Source: Palsa-661 sp035535015
Lineage (GTDB): Bacteria; Actinomycetota; Acidimicrobiia; Acidimicrobiales; UBA8190
Direction: 5' to 3'
Assembly: GCA_035535015.1 (NCBI GenBank)
Contig: DATLQU010000034.1
Location: 36,951-100,950 of the forward strand
DNA length: 64,000 bases
The notes beneath the pieces are model-generated. The model was not told the origin of the DNA, ran no database searches, and saw nothing but the letters and a program-made list of their open reading frames with translations. Positions 1 to 8,867 of the stretch are shown in pieces. Position 1 is the stretch's first letter; every line of letters begins with the position of its first letter. Made by a program: the position numbers and the translations under genes.

Positions 1-1311
1 CGCCTCACCGTCTACCCCGAGTTCGCCCGCCGGCCCGAGCACTGGCTCGATCCGGCCATGCGTTTCGGCGTCCTCGACCGCGCCGACGCCGACAGCCTCG
101 GCCGCGAGGATCCCTGGTGCTCGGGAGGCACGGCCGATCCCCCGGCTCTTCTGGCCGCCGTCACCGAGCCGCCGGCGGTGGCTCCGCTCCCCCGTTCGGG
201 CAGCGCCCTGGCCGACGTCCTCACCGGCGTCGCTCTGGGCCACGTTCCCGACGAGGACGAGATCGTCACCCTCTTCTCCGCCCGGGGCCCCGAGGTCCCG
301 ATGGTGGCCGACCTGGCCGATCAGCTCCGGGCCGACGTGGTGGGCGACGTCGTCACCTGGGTGGCCAACCGGAACATCAACTACACCAACGTCTGCACCT
401 TCAAATGCCGCTTCTGCGCCTTCTCCAAAGGCCCCCTCTCGCTCAACCTCCGGGGTTCGCCCTACCTTCTCGAGCTCTCCGACATCACCGACCGCGTGCG
501 CCAAGCGGAGGAGGCCGGTGCCACCGAAGTCTGTCTCCAGGGCGGCATCCACCCGAGCTTCGACGGTGACTACTACCTCGAGGTCATCCGCGCCGTCCGC
601 GCCGCCACCGACCGGATCCACATCCACGCCTTCACCGCCCTGGAGGTGACCGAGGGCGCCAAGCGCCTCGACGAACCCCTGGCCGACTACCTCCGACGCT
701 TGAAGGAGGCGGGCCTGGCCACTCTGCCGGGAACGGCGGCCGAGATCCTCGACGACGAGGTCCGGGCCGTCCTCTGCCCGGACAAGATCAACACCGAGCA
801 GTGGCTCGAGGCCCACCGGACGGCCCATTCGGTGGGGCTGCGCTCCAACGTCACCATCATGTTCGGCGCCGTGGAGCAGCCGCGCTCGTGGGCGCGCCAC
901 ATCGTGGCCACCCGGGCCCTGCAGGCCGAGACCGGGGGCTTCACCGAGTTCGTCCCCCTCCCCTTCGTCCACATGGCCACCCCCATCTACCTGCAGCACA
1001 AGGCCCGTCGGGGCCCCACCTTCCGCGAGGCGCTGCTCATGCACGCCGTCGGCCGCATCGCCTACCACGGCTCCATCGACAACATCCAGGTCTCCTGGGT
1101 GAAGATGGGAGCGGCCGGCGCCGCCCAGTTGCTGCGGGCCGGGGCCAACGACCTGGGTGGCACGCTCATGGACGAGAACATCTCGCGCGCCGCGGGGGCC
1201 AGCCACGGCCAGTTCATGGGGGAGCAGGAGTTCGCCGCCGTCGTGGAACCCCTCGGGCGACGCCTCGAACAACGCACCACTCTCTACGGGCGCGTCCCCG
1301 CCCCCTGCTGA
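1..1311 (+). CDS. fbiC: FbiC, F0 synthase, C-terminal (CofH) part; 5' end outside window
   Basis: The reading frame is open from base 1, so the start lies upstream. FbiC is the fused CofG-CofH radical SAM enzyme that makes F0, the 5-deazaflavin chromophore of coenzyme F420, from tyrosine and a ribityl-uracil. The visible part starts in the CofG tail ('LTVYPEF', 'WLDPAMR'), passes a linker, and contains the whole CofH half with the radical SAM cluster motif CTFKCRFC after 'NRNINYTNVC' (about base 400), the 'GGIHP' segment and the 'GTAAEIL' segment. The stop is TGA at 1309-1311. The next gene begins 5 bases later, so the two are probably cotranscribed. A PPOX/F420-type oxidoreductase at 6438 fits F420 use. 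The family call is very secure; only the 5' end is missing. Confidence 0.95.
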   Translation, partial: RLTVYPEFARRPEHWLDPAMRFGVLDRADADSLGREDPWCSGGTADPPALLAAVTEPPAVAPLPRSGSALADVLTGVALGHVPDEDEIVTLFSARGPEVPMVADLADQLRADVVGDVVTWVANRNINYTNVCTFKCRFCAFSKGPLSLNLRGSPYLLELSDITDRVRQAEEAGATEVCLQGGIHPSFDGDYYLEVIRAVRAATDRIHIHAFTALEVTEGAKRLDEPLADYLRRLKEAGLATLPGTAAEILDDEVRAVLCPDKINTEQWLEAHRTAHSVGLRSNVTIMFGAVEQPRSWARHIVATRALQAETGGFTEFVPLPFVHMATPIYLQHKARRGPTFREALLMHAVGRIAYHGSIDNIQVSWVKMGAAGAAQLLRAGANDLGGTLMDENISRAAGASHGQFMGEQEFAAVVEPLGRRLEQRTTLYGRVPAPC

Positions 1312-1316
1312 GGGCC

Positions 1317-2447
1317 GTGACCGACCACGTCACACCGCCGGGCACCGACGTCACGCCCCGGGAAGAGCAGTCGTCCGTGCCCCCTCTGGCCGCCGACACC
1401 GCCGGGGCCGAAGACACGCCGGCCGACGGCCTCGACCCGGTCCACGCCCACCTGGTCGACGCCCTGCTCGAGTCGGCCGGTGTCACCGAGCGCCCCGACC
1501 TCTACCGGGCCATCTTCGCCACCGTCGCCCTCCTGGCCGCCGAGCGCACCGAACCCATCGACTTGAAGCTGGCCGCCGCCGCCCTGGCCGAGATGGCGGA
1601 GGCCTTCCGGGTCTTCCGGCCCTACAGAAACGCCCTCAAAGTCACCTTCTTCGGTTCGGCCCGCACCCTGCCCGAAGATCCCCTCTACCTGCAGACCCGA
1701 CGTCTGGCCGAGCGCATGGCCGAACACGGCTGGATGGTGGTCACCGGCGCCGGGCCCGGCATCATGGCCGCCGGCATGGAAGGGGCGGGCCGGGAGATGT
1801 CCATCGGCGTGAACATCCGTCTCCCCCACGAGCAGGGGGCCAATCCCTTCATCGCCCAGGACCCGAAGCTCGTCGAAATGCGGTACTTCTTCACCCGCAA
1901 GCTCATGCTCATCAAGGAGTCCGACGGCTACGCCGTCCTCCCGGGCGGCTTCGGCACCCTGGACGAAGCCTTCGAGCTCTTGACCCTGCTCCAGACGGGC
2001 AAGGCCCAACCGGCCCCTCTGGTGCTCCTCGACGTCCCCGACGGCACCTACTGGCGCGGCTGGCAGCGCTTCGTCGACGAACAGGTCGCGACGCGCGGCC
2101 TCGTCTCGCCCGAGGACCACTGCCTCTACCGCATCACCGCCGACGTGGACATCGCCACCAACGAGATCCTGGGTTTCTTCCGCAACTACCACTCGGTCCG
2201 CTGGGTGGGCGACCTCCTCATCATGCGGCTCCAACGGGCGCCGTCGCGCTCCCAACTGGCGGTGCTCAACGCCCGATTCGCCGACATCGTGATGGGCGGC
2301 GGGGCCATCCGACCGTCGAAGGCCCTGTCACCCGAGCGCTCGTCGGGCGATCACGTCGACCTGCCCCGCCTGGCCTTCCGATTCGACCGCATCCACTACG
2401 GCCGGCTCCGTCAGATGATCGACCTCGTCAACACCTGGGTGGACTGA
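1317..2447 (+). CDS. LOG-family (lysine decarboxylase-like) Rossmann protein
   Basis: This is a 376-residue protein. The central Rossmann fold carries 'VTFFGSART', 'VTGAGPGIM' and the family signature PGGFGTLDE, which is shared by cytokinin-activating nucleoside-5'-monophosphate phosphoribohydrolases (LOG) and the misnamed lysine decarboxylases. It has about 90 extra N-terminal and about 80 extra C-terminal residues relative to the 200-residue LOG core, as in the long actinobacterial TIGR00730-like members. I chose GTG at 1317, five bases after the fbiC stop, because upstream in-frame sequence overlaps fbiC. The substrate is not deducible; hydrolysis of a nucleotide N-glycosidic bond is the family expectation. 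Confidence 0.85.
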   Translation: MTDHVTPPGTDVTPREEQSSVPPLAADTAGAEDTPADGLDPVHAHLVDALLESAGVTERPDLYRAIFATVALLAAERTEPIDLKLAAAALAEMAEAFRVFRPYRNALKVTFFGSARTLPEDPLYLQTRRLAERMAEHGWMVVTGAGPGIMAAGMEGAGREMSIGVNIRLPHEQGANPFIAQDPKLVEMRYFFTRKLMLIKESDGYAVLPGGFGTLDEAFELLTLLQTGKAQPAPLVLLDVPDGTYWRGWQRFVDEQVATRGLVSPEDHCLYRITADVDIATNEILGFFRNYHSVRWVGDLLIMRLQRAPSRSQLAVLNARFADIVMGGGAIRPSKALSPERSSGDHVDLPRLAFRFDRIHYGRLRQMIDLVNTWVD

Positions 2448-2496
2448 ACCAACGTGACCTTCGTGACCAACGTGTCGCCCTCGGGCCCGGCGCCTC

Positions 2497-3265
2497 TCAG
2501 CGGTGCGGCGTCATCGAGGTCAGGCTGAAGACACCGACCTGCGTGTAGGTCGACGTCCCGAAGGGCGTCGTAGGTGCGCCGCCCGGACGGGGTGACCACC
2601 GACCACGATGGTGTCCTCACCCTCGAGCCGGTAGGGGCCGGCACTGGTCATCTCCCCCTTCACGGCGCTGCTCGTTCCGCGCCAGCGCGATGTCCACCGT
2701 GGCCCGGTCGAGGCCCTGGCGGCCACGGCCAGTGTCCCCGCCGAGCAGCGGAGGTGGCTCATGTTGGTCACGTCGATCGGACCGATGGACCACAGCAGCC
2801 AGACCCGCCCGCCGGTCTCGGTCACGTCGCCGTTGTGCGCGCGGTATTCCCACGACTGCCAGTGGTGGGTGCTGTAGTCGATCCGGAACTCCCGGCAGTG
2901 CGCTCCGAGAAGCGTCACCGTCCCCGGCATGGTCGGCCCCTCGGGCTGGGAGAACGGGGGCAACGACAGCGTGTCTGTCCCCGGACCGCGATACCGGTAG
3001 ACGCCGGGCGCCGGGCGCTTGCCCTCAGGACCGACCGTGCCGCTTCGCGCCAACCGTCGCTCGGCCTGGCCCATGCTCACCGGTCCGGCCCGGCGTCACC
3101 CCCATCAGACCCGTGCCCGCTCCCAGCACCACCACCACCACCACCACGGCGCCGTTCACCCACGGCCAGCGCCGGTGCCGACGTCTCCCGGCCGGGGACG
3201 ACAGAGCCTCCTGCCCCTGATGGAACTCCACCAGCTGTTCGTCGAGCCACGGGCATCACCGTCAT
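2497..3265 (-). pseudogene. Frame-broken membrane-anchored hypothetical protein
   Basis: Protein-like segments lie in order on the minus strand but in different frames. The first is a possible start near 3265 (MTVMPVA). Next, in another frame, comes 'LDEQLVEFHQGQEAL' with a basic stretch and one membrane segment (WVNGAVVVVVVVLGAG). A longer extracellular-looking part follows in a third frame ('APGVYRYRGPG', 'HWQSWEYRAHNGDV', 'GPYRLEGEDTIVVGG'). A tail 'TYTQVGVFSLTSMTPH' ends at 2497. At least three frame changes are needed to join them. It is either a real pseudogene or a run of indel errors in the assembly. The 5' end overlaps the 3' end of the acyltransferase. I recognise no domain family. 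Confidence 0.5.
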
Positions 3266-4310
3266 TGTCCGACGTCGTCGCCGTCTCTCCCAGGGTCGTT
3301 CGACCTTCTTCGGCCCCGTCGGCCCCGGGTCCGACGCAGGAGCCGGCGACGGTCCGCAGCAGGCTGCTGATGCCCCGCCGCAGCGGATGCGGCCGCTCGG
3401 CGTGCAGACGGTCGAGCGCCTCCTGCATGACCCCGGTGATCTCGTCGTAGCAGGCGTCGACCACGGCGTCGTCCTCGGCCGCTTCCGGCCCCCGTCCGCT
3501 CCAATCGATGGGAGCGAGGAATTCGACGGTCACGGCCGACGGCATGGGTAGTGTCAGGATCGAGCTGACGCCGAGAGGGCCGAGCACGATCGGGAACACC
3601 TTGATCCGCAGTCGCTCCAGTCCGAGGACACGCGCCAGCCGCTCGCCGCGTGACAGCACGATCACGGCGTCATGGCTGCCGTAGCCCACCACGGGCACCA
3701 CCGGCACACCACTGCGCAGCGCCAACCGGATGAAACCGTTGTGACCGGAGAAGACGATCCGGTTGCGATCGGTCCACGGGCGACAGGCTTCTCTGTCCCC
3801 ACCCGGGTAGACGAGGACCGCCGCCTGTTCGGCCAGGACGCGCTCGGCTTCTTTTCCCTCGGCCGGGACGCCGCCCAGGCGCCGCAAGACCTCCCCCAGC
3901 CCGGGGATGCCCAGCAACAGGTCGTAGACCAGCGCATAGGCCGGCGCCTCCACGCCCCGCCGGGCGGTGATGGCCAGGGCCACCACCCAGGTGTCGGGCA
4001 TGTAGAAGAGACACGAGTGATTGCCGACCACGAGCACCGGCCCCGTCTCGGGGAGGTTCTCGACTCCCCGGACCTCAGGGGAGAAATACCGCATACACCG
4101 TCCCACGGGACCGACGAGTCGGCGCACGAATTCGGGATCCCGGACTACCACCGACCCCGACCGTTCCTGGGCGATACGCCGGGCCATCAGGCCCGACAAC
4201 GGAGCCAGGATCCCTCCACCCTCCCGTCCGCCGGCTTCGACGGCTTCGACGGCTTCGCCGGCTTCGACGGCTTCGACGGCTTCGACGGCTTCGACGGCTT
4301 CGGCCATGGA
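3156..4310 (-). CDS. PlsC-type phospholipid/glycerol acyltransferase
   Basis: The protein belongs to the lysophospholipid acyltransferase family, which transfers acyl groups from acyl-CoA or acyl-ACP to glycerolipids at the membrane. The acceptor motif is seen as 'VVGNHSCLFYMPDTW', followed by 'VLVYPGGDREACRP' (the EGTRS-like block) and 'VVPVVGYGSHDAV'. I chose ATG 4310 because GAGGTG lies 5 bases upstream; the frame is open further to 4445. The N-terminus is a run of Glu-Ala-Val encoded by a 9-bp tandem repeat. The last 35 or so residues overlap the start of the frame-broken downstream gene and look non-native, so the original stop may have been lost. The gene sits downstream of an acyl-CoA synthetase on the same strand, consistent with lipid synthesis. 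Confidence 0.75.
   Translation of the reverse strand, partial: SMAEAVEAVEAVEAVEAGEAVEAVEAGGREGGGILAPLSGLMARRIAQERSGSVVVRDPEFVRRLVGPVGRCMRYFSPEVRGVENLPETGPVLVVGNHSCLFYMPDTWVVALAITARRGVEAPAYALVYDLLLGIPGLGEVLRRLGGVPAEGKEAERVLAEQAAVLVYPGGDREACRPWTDRNRIVFSGHNGFIRLALRSGVPVVPVVGYGSHDAVIVLSRGERLARVLGLERLRIKVFPIVLGPLGVSSILTLPMPSAVTVEFLAPIDWSGRGPEAAEDDAVVDACYDEITGVMQEALDRLHAERPHPLRRGISSLLRTVAGSCVGPGADGAEEGRTTLGETATTSDNDGDARGSTNSWWSSIRGRRLCRPRPGDVGTGAGRG
4233..4304. repeat. 9-bp tandem repeat, 8 copies, coding for EAV repeats
   Basis: Eight near-perfect copies of ggcttcgac run from 4233 to 4304, with single-base variants in copies 3 and 8. They lie just inside the acyltransferase start codon, so copy-number change in 9-bp steps keeps the frame and only lengthens or shortens a charged, probably helical N-terminal tail. 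Confidence 0.9.
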
Positions 4311-4445
4311 GCACCTCGATGCGATCGTCTCCCTGCCCCGAGTGTCGCGCCCGGCGGCCGGCGCCCAACAGGGCAATTCGTCCCGAATCGGAGAAGGAGC
4401 CGTTTCGTCACCTGGAAACGAGGCCGCCGATCGGCCGGCGCCCAC

Positions 4446-4661
4446 TCAGCTGTCGGCGCTCTCGTCCAGTCCCCGGAGTAACCCGACCGCCTTGTCCACG
4501 GCCCGACGGGCGCGCGTGAGGCGCTTCTCCTCGGCCACCAGCGCCGGTTGGCAGTCGCCGCGCCCGGCCGCCGTCGAGGCTTCCCGGAGCCGGTCGAAAG
4601 CCAGATCGCCGATCTCCTCCGCCAGCTGCGACAGACGCTCGGCCAGATCCTCGGCGGTCAT
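4446..4661 (-). CDS. Small helical protein of unknown function (71 aa)
   Basis: A 71-residue, charged, probably all-helical protein ('LAERLSQLAEEIGDLAFDRL', then 'EEKRLTRARRAVDKAVGLL'). The heptad-like spacing of Leu and Ala suggests a short coiled coil. AGGAC lies 10-12 bases before ATG 4661. It lies between the acyl-CoA synthetase (stop 4704) and the acyltransferase on the same strand, so it is probably part of that transcription unit. No family is recognised. Confidence 0.6.
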   Translation of the reverse strand: MTAEDLAERLSQLAEEIGDLAFDRLREASTAAGRGDCQPALVAEEKRLTRARRAVDKAVGLLRGLDESADS

Positions 4662-4703
4662 GACGCTCTCAGTCCTTCTCGGCGCTCGCCATCGAACGAC
4701 CCG

Positions 4704-6335
4704 TCAGTCGGCGCGGCGGGCCACGCCGATCTCGTGGATCTCGATCACCCCGTCGGCCACCTGGGTCCGCAGCGTCTTCTTGTCGAACTTACCCACACTG
4801 GTCTTGGGCAGCTCCTCCACGTAGGCCCAGCGTTCGGGAAGCCACCACCGCGCCACCCGGCCGGTGAGGAATTCGATCAGTACCTCCGGCTCCGGCCGGT
4901 CGCCGGCGGAGGCCACCACCACGACCAGCGGACGTTCATCCCACTTGGCGTCGGGCACGCCGATCACCGCCGCCTCGAAGACGGCCGGGTGGGCCATGAC
5001 CTCGTTCTCGAGCTCGACCGAGGAGATCCACTCACCGCCCGACTTGATCACGTCCTTGGTCCGGTCCGAGATCTGCATGTAGCCACGACCGTCGAGCGAT
5101 CCCACGTCGCCCGTCCGCAACCAGCCGTCGTGGAAACGCTCGGGCGTGGGTTCGCCATAGTACGACCCCGTGATCCACGGGCCGCGGACTTCGAACTCGC
5201 CCACCGACTTCCCGTCGCGTGGCATCACCGTCCCGTCCTCGGCCACCACCCGGATCTCGACACCGGCCAGGATCCGTCCCGTCTTCGCCCGCCAGTCCAT
5301 CTCTTCGGCGTCGGCCGCCCCCTTCGGGGAGAAGGCCATGGCACAGACGGGACTGGTCTCGGTCATGCCCCAGCCCTGGATCATGTCGACCTCGAACCGG
5401 TCCCGGTACGCCTCCATGAGCGCCCGGGGCACGGCCGCTCCTCCCGCTGTCACCAGTCGGAGAGAGGACAGGTCCACGTCGTTGGTCTGGCTGTAGCGCA
5501 GCAGATCGTTCCAGATGGTGGGGACGCCGAGCGACAACGTGGGTCGCAGTTCCCGGAAAATCCGGGCCAGCGGCTCGGCCTGCAGGTGGCGTTCGGGCAG
5601 GATCAGATCGGTCCCGGCCATGAACGCCGTGTAGGGCATGCCCCAGGCGTTGGCGTGGAACATGGGCACGATCACGAGAGCCCGGTCGCGTTCGCAGGCG
5701 GCCACGGCGTTGGCCGACAGGCCGGAGAAGGAATGCAGCCACGTCGACCGGTGGCTGTAGACGACGCCCTTCGGATTCCCCGTGGTCCCGCTCGTGTAGC
5801 ACATGGCGGCGGCCTGTCGTTCGTCGATGGCGGGCCAGTCGTACCCCGGCTCCTCGGCGTCGAGCAGGTCCTCGTAGGCCAGGGTCGGCCCGAGACCGGA
5901 GCTGTCGCCCTCCCCCACCACGATCACGTGCTCGACCGTCCTGCACTGCTCGCGGACCTTGGCGAACAGCGGCGCCACCGATGCGTCGACGATGACCACC
6001 TTGTCCTCACCGTGGTTCACCACGTAGGCCAATTGCTCGGGGAACAACCGGATGTTCAGGGTGTGCAGCACCGCCCCCATGGACGGGACGGCCAGATAGG
6101 CCTCCAGGTGCTCCTGGTCGTTCCAGGCGAAGGTCCCCACCCGGTCCCCGTCCCCCACGCCCAGCCGTCGCAGGGCCGAGGCCAACTGCTCGGCCCGCCG
6201 CCCCACCTGGGCGAAGGTCGACCGCCTGTCGCCCGAGGGCAGGACGGTGATCACCTCGCTGTCTCCGTACACCTGCTGCCCGTGCCGCAGGATGCCGCTG
6301 ATCAGTAGGGGGCCGTCCTGCATCGTGCTGAGCAT
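4704..6335 (-). CDS. Long/medium-chain fatty acid-CoA ligase (AMP-binding)
   Basis: A 543-residue member of the acyl-adenylate-forming superfamily, which activates a fatty acid with ATP and CoA. The P-loop signature YTSGTTGNPKG is at residues 180-190. 'GWGMTETSP' (A5), 'DGWLRTGDVG' (A7) and the C-terminal catalytic lysine region 'PKTSVGKFDKK' (A10) are all present, so the enzyme looks intact. It resembles the long-chain fatty-acid-CoA ligases of the FadD/AlkK type. I chose ATG 6335 because a TATGCT -10 element lies 6 bases upstream (leaderless); the open frame extends to 6893 but that stretch is not protein-like. The downstream small protein and acyltransferase probably use the product. Confidence 0.9.
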   Translation of the reverse strand: MLSTMQDGPLLISGILRHGQQVYGDSEVITVLPSGDRRSTFAQVGRRAEQLASALRRLGVGDGDRVGTFAWNDQEHLEAYLAVPSMGAVLHTLNIRLFPEQLAYVVNHGEDKVVIVDASVAPLFAKVREQCRTVEHVIVVGEGDSSGLGPTLAYEDLLDAEEPGYDWPAIDERQAAAMCYTSGTTGNPKGVVYSHRSTWLHSFSGLSANAVAACERDRALVIVPMFHANAWGMPYTAFMAGTDLILPERHLQAEPLARIFRELRPTLSLGVPTIWNDLLRYSQTNDVDLSSLRLVTAGGAAVPRALMEAYRDRFEVDMIQGWGMTETSPVCAMAFSPKGAADAEEMDWRAKTGRILAGVEIRVVAEDGTVMPRDGKSVGEFEVRGPWITGSYYGEPTPERFHDGWLRTGDVGSLDGRGYMQISDRTKDVIKSGGEWISSVELENEVMAHPAVFEAAVIGVPDAKWDERPLVVVVASAGDRPEPEVLIEFLTGRVARWWLPERWAYVEELPKTSVGKFDKKTLRTQVADGVIEIHEIGVARRAD

Positions 6336-6341
6336 CGTCGG

Positions 6342-6347
6342 AGCATA
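6342..6347 (-). promoter_or_regulatory. -10 element of leaderless acyl-CoA ligase transcript
   Basis: TATGCT on the minus strand, 6 bases before ATG 6335, with no Shine-Dalgarno sequence between. The same TAnnnT-to-start spacing of 6-7 bases recurs at 11926, 18125 and 24923, which supports leaderless transcription. Confidence 0.5.
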
Positions 6348-6437
6348 CCGGCAGGTACCGTGGCCGGACGGGCGAGCGTCCCCGGCGGCCGGCGCCTCCG
6401 CAGACAATGACCCGGATGACAACGCGAGGAGTACGCC

Positions 6438-6848
6438 GTGGACCGTGACACCGCTCTCGAATTCGTCCGCCACCACCACCGGGCCGTCCTGGCCACCACC
6501 CGGGCCGACGGGAGACCGCAGCTGTCGCCCGTGGCCGCCGGCGTCGATGCCGAGGGCTTCGTCGTGGTCAGCACCCGCGAAACGGCGTCCAAGGCGAAGA
6601 ACCTCCGTCAACGCCCCTATGCGTCGCTCGTGATCATGAGCGACGGCTTCTACGGGGACTGGATCCAGGTCGAGGGGTCCGTGGAGATCGTCTCCCTGCC
6701 CGAGGCCATGGACGGACTGGTCGAGTACTACCGTTCTCTCTCCGGTGAACATCCCGACTGGGAGGACTACCGCACCGCCATGCGCAACGAACGCCGCCTC
6801 CTCGTCCGTCTGACCGTCGAGCGCGTCGGACCCACGGTGAGCGGCTGA
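6438..6848 (+). CDS. PPOX-class F420-dependent (Rv1155-like) oxidoreductase
   Basis: A 136-residue split-barrel flavin/deazaflavin-binding protein of the pyridoxamine-phosphate-oxidase-like family. The family pattern is visible as 'RAVLATTRADGRPQLSPVA' early, then 'VVSTRETASKAKNLRQRP', then 'DWIQVEGSVEIV'. Such actinobacterial proteins usually bind F420 and reduce unknown substrates, and fbiC at the start of the window shows the cell makes F420. GTG 6438 is preceded by GAGGAG 8 bases upstream. It is divergent from the acyl-CoA ligase. The substrate is unknown. Confidence 0.85.
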   Translation: MDRDTALEFVRHHHRAVLATTRADGRPQLSPVAAGVDAEGFVVVSTRETASKAKNLRQRPYASLVIMSDGFYGDWIQVEGSVEIVSLPEAMDGLVEYYRSLSGEHPDWEDYRTAMRNERRLLVRLTVERVGPTVSG

Positions 6849-6980
6849 CTCACCGAGCCGTCGGCCGGGCCCTTGACGCCGGGCCGGGGCCATGCTGCAC
6901 TTCCGGGCAACGGGTGAGCCCGCTCCCCGTCCTCTGAGCCTCCGCTCACATCCGGCCCTTCGGCGCGCCCGGAGCGTGAC

Positions 6981-7544
6981 ATGCGTTCGGCTCTCCAGCT
7001 TTTCGCCGCCCTGACCGCCCTCGTCGCCGTCTCCACGGCGTGTCTCTGCCTGGCCGTCGTGGCCGGGATAGGAAGCGGTGGTGCGCTGCGCATGCCCGGC
7101 GGCCTCGCCACCGTCAGCCCTCTCGTCGCCGCACCGCCCGGAGCCGCTCCCGGGACGGTTTCCGCAGCGCCGGGGCCGTCACCGGCCGCCATCGGCGCCG
7201 TCTCCTGGGCCCTCGGCCAACTGGGAACCCCCTACCGCTGGGGAGGCGACGCCCCCGGGGGTTTCGACTGCTCCGGCCTCGTCCAGGCCGCCTACGCCGC
7301 CGCCGGCATCGCCCTGCCGCGCGTCGCCCAGGACCAATTCGACGCCGGCCCCCACCTCTTGCGCCTGACACCGCTGGAATCAGGGGACCTCGTCTTCTTC
7401 GGTGCGTCGCCCCGGTCGGTCGAGCACGTCGGCATCGTGGTGGGCACGGCGACCATGGTCGATGCCCCGCACAGCGGGGCCGTCGTCCGGGTGGAGCCGA
7501 TCTGGTCGGACGGCTACCTGGGAGCCACACGTCCGGCATCGTGA
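6981..7544 (+). CDS. Secreted NlpC/P60 peptidoglycan endopeptidase
   Basis: A 187-residue protein with an N-terminal hydrophobic segment (residues 8-30) that acts as signal peptide or anchor, a Pro/Ala-rich linker and a C-terminal NlpC/P60 domain (about 70-185). The catalytic Cys97 is in 'GGFDCSGLVQ' and the His149 in 'SVEHVGIVVG'; 'DAPHSG' follows the usual pattern. It would cut D-Glu-diamino acid bonds in cell-wall peptides. ATG 6981 begins the signal sequence. The gene stands alone. Confidence 0.85.
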   Translation: MRSALQLFAALTALVAVSTACLCLAVVAGIGSGGALRMPGGLATVSPLVAAPPGAAPGTVSAAPGPSPAAIGAVSWALGQLGTPYRWGGDAPGGFDCSGLVQAAYAAAGIALPRVAQDQFDAGPHLLRLTPLESGDLVFFGASPRSVEHVGIVVGTATMVDAPHSGAVVRVEPIWSDGYLGATRPAS

Positions 7545-7755
7545 CCGGTATCGTCGGTCGGGTGTCTCTGATCCCGACGCCCGCCGCCCACCGCCCGGCC
7601 CCGTCACACGCCGGGCCCGGTTCTCCGGGAAAGACTCCGCCAGCCTTCGGCCCGATCCATCACCGCTGCGCCATGCCACCCGCCGGCTCGGGGCCGAGAT
7701 CATCGAGGCCCTCACGCCGTAGAGTTCGGCCACTCGACCAGGGGGAGACGAGACC

Positions 7756-8730
7756 ATGGGTCTGATCAACACCGTCCGGGGACCGGTGGACGCCGGGGCG
7801 CTCGGCGCCACCTTGATGCATGAGCACGTCTTCGTCCGCTCTCCCGAAGTGGTGGCGAACTGGCCGACCGGATGGGACCCGGTGGCACGCGTGGCCCAGG
7901 CCGTCGAACGCCTCCAGGAGCTCCACGACGCCGGTATCGGCACCATCGTCGACCTGACCGTCGTCGGGCTCGGCCGCGACATCGATCTGGTCCAGAAGGT
8001 GGCCGAGCAGGTGGACCTCAACATCGTCGTGGCCACCGGCCTCTACACCTACAACGATCTCCCCCACTTCTTCGATTACCGCACCGGGGCCTTTCGCCCG
8101 AGCGGGGTCGACGTGCTCGACGACTTCTTTCTCCACGATATCGAAAATGGTATTGCCGGGTCCGGCGTCCGACCGGGCATCCTGAAGTGCGCCACCGACG
8201 AGCAGGGGCTCACCCCCGGGGTCGAACGGGTGCTGCGGGCCGTGGCCCGCGTCCATCGCCAGACCGGTCTCCCCATCTCCACCCACACGCACGCCGAAAA
8301 GAAGCGGGGCCTCGATCAGCAGCGCGTCTTCTCCGAAGAGGGCGTCGACCTGAGCCGCGTCGTCATCGGCCACAGCGGGGACTCGACCGACCTCGTCTAC
8401 CTCGAGGAGCTTCTGCGTGCCGGATCCACATTGGGTATGGACCGCTTCGGCGTCGACATCTACTGCCCGACCGAGACCCGGATCGACACCATCGCCCGCC
8501 TCTGCGAAGCGGGATGGACGCAGAAGCTCGTGCTCTCCCACGACGCCGGCTGTCACATGGACTGGTTCGACGACGACTTCCTGGCCCAGGCCCAGCCCAA
8601 CTGGCATTTCCTGCACATCAGCCACGACGTCTTACCCATGATGCGCCAACGCGGCTTCACCGACGGCCAGATCGATTCCATGATGGTCGACACCCCCCGT
8701 CGCATCCTCGATCACGGCCCCGCCTACTGA
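7756..8730 (+). CDS. Phosphotriesterase-family metal-dependent hydrolase
   Basis: A 324-residue TIM-barrel amidohydrolase of the phosphotriesterase/lactonase family. All binuclear metal ligands are visible: H22 and H24 in 'MHEHVF', the carbamylated lysine K144 in 'GILKCATDE', H177 in 'STHTHAE', H206 in 'VIGHSGD', and D263 in 'LSHDAG'. The protein should therefore be active, probably as a lactonase or related esterase rather than on organophosphates. GGGGGAG lies 9 bases before ATG 7756, and TAGAGT at 7720 could be its -10. The last codons and stop are duplicated in tandem just downstream. Confidence 0.88.
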   Translation: MGLINTVRGPVDAGALGATLMHEHVFVRSPEVVANWPTGWDPVARVAQAVERLQELHDAGIGTIVDLTVVGLGRDIDLVQKVAEQVDLNIVVATGLYTYNDLPHFFDYRTGAFRPSGVDVLDDFFLHDIENGIAGSGVRPGILKCATDEQGLTPGVERVLRAVARVHRQTGLPISTHTHAEKKRGLDQQRVFSEEGVDLSRVVIGHSGDSTDLVYLEELLRAGSTLGMDRFGVDIYCPTETRIDTIARLCEAGWTQKLVLSHDAGCHMDWFDDDFLAQAQPNWHFLHISHDVLPMMRQRGFTDGQIDSMMVDTPRRILDHGPAY

Positions 8731-8750
8731 GGCCGGCCCCGCCTACTGAG
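8716..8750. repeat. Tandem duplication spanning the stop codon of the phosphotriesterase-like gene
   Basis: The 16-mer ggccccgcctactgag occurs at 8716-8731 and again at 8735-8750 (period 19). The first copy carries the last sense codons and TGA stop; the second lies after it. Confidence 0.85.
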
Positions 8751-8867
8751 ACCGGAGCCGTCGTGAGCCCGGAGGCGTCGTGAGGCCGTCGGCGTCGGCC
8801 ACCACCCACCCCTGACTGAAGGGGCTTGATACGCCATCGCGCCCACCCGGTCGGGCATCCTGGGGGG

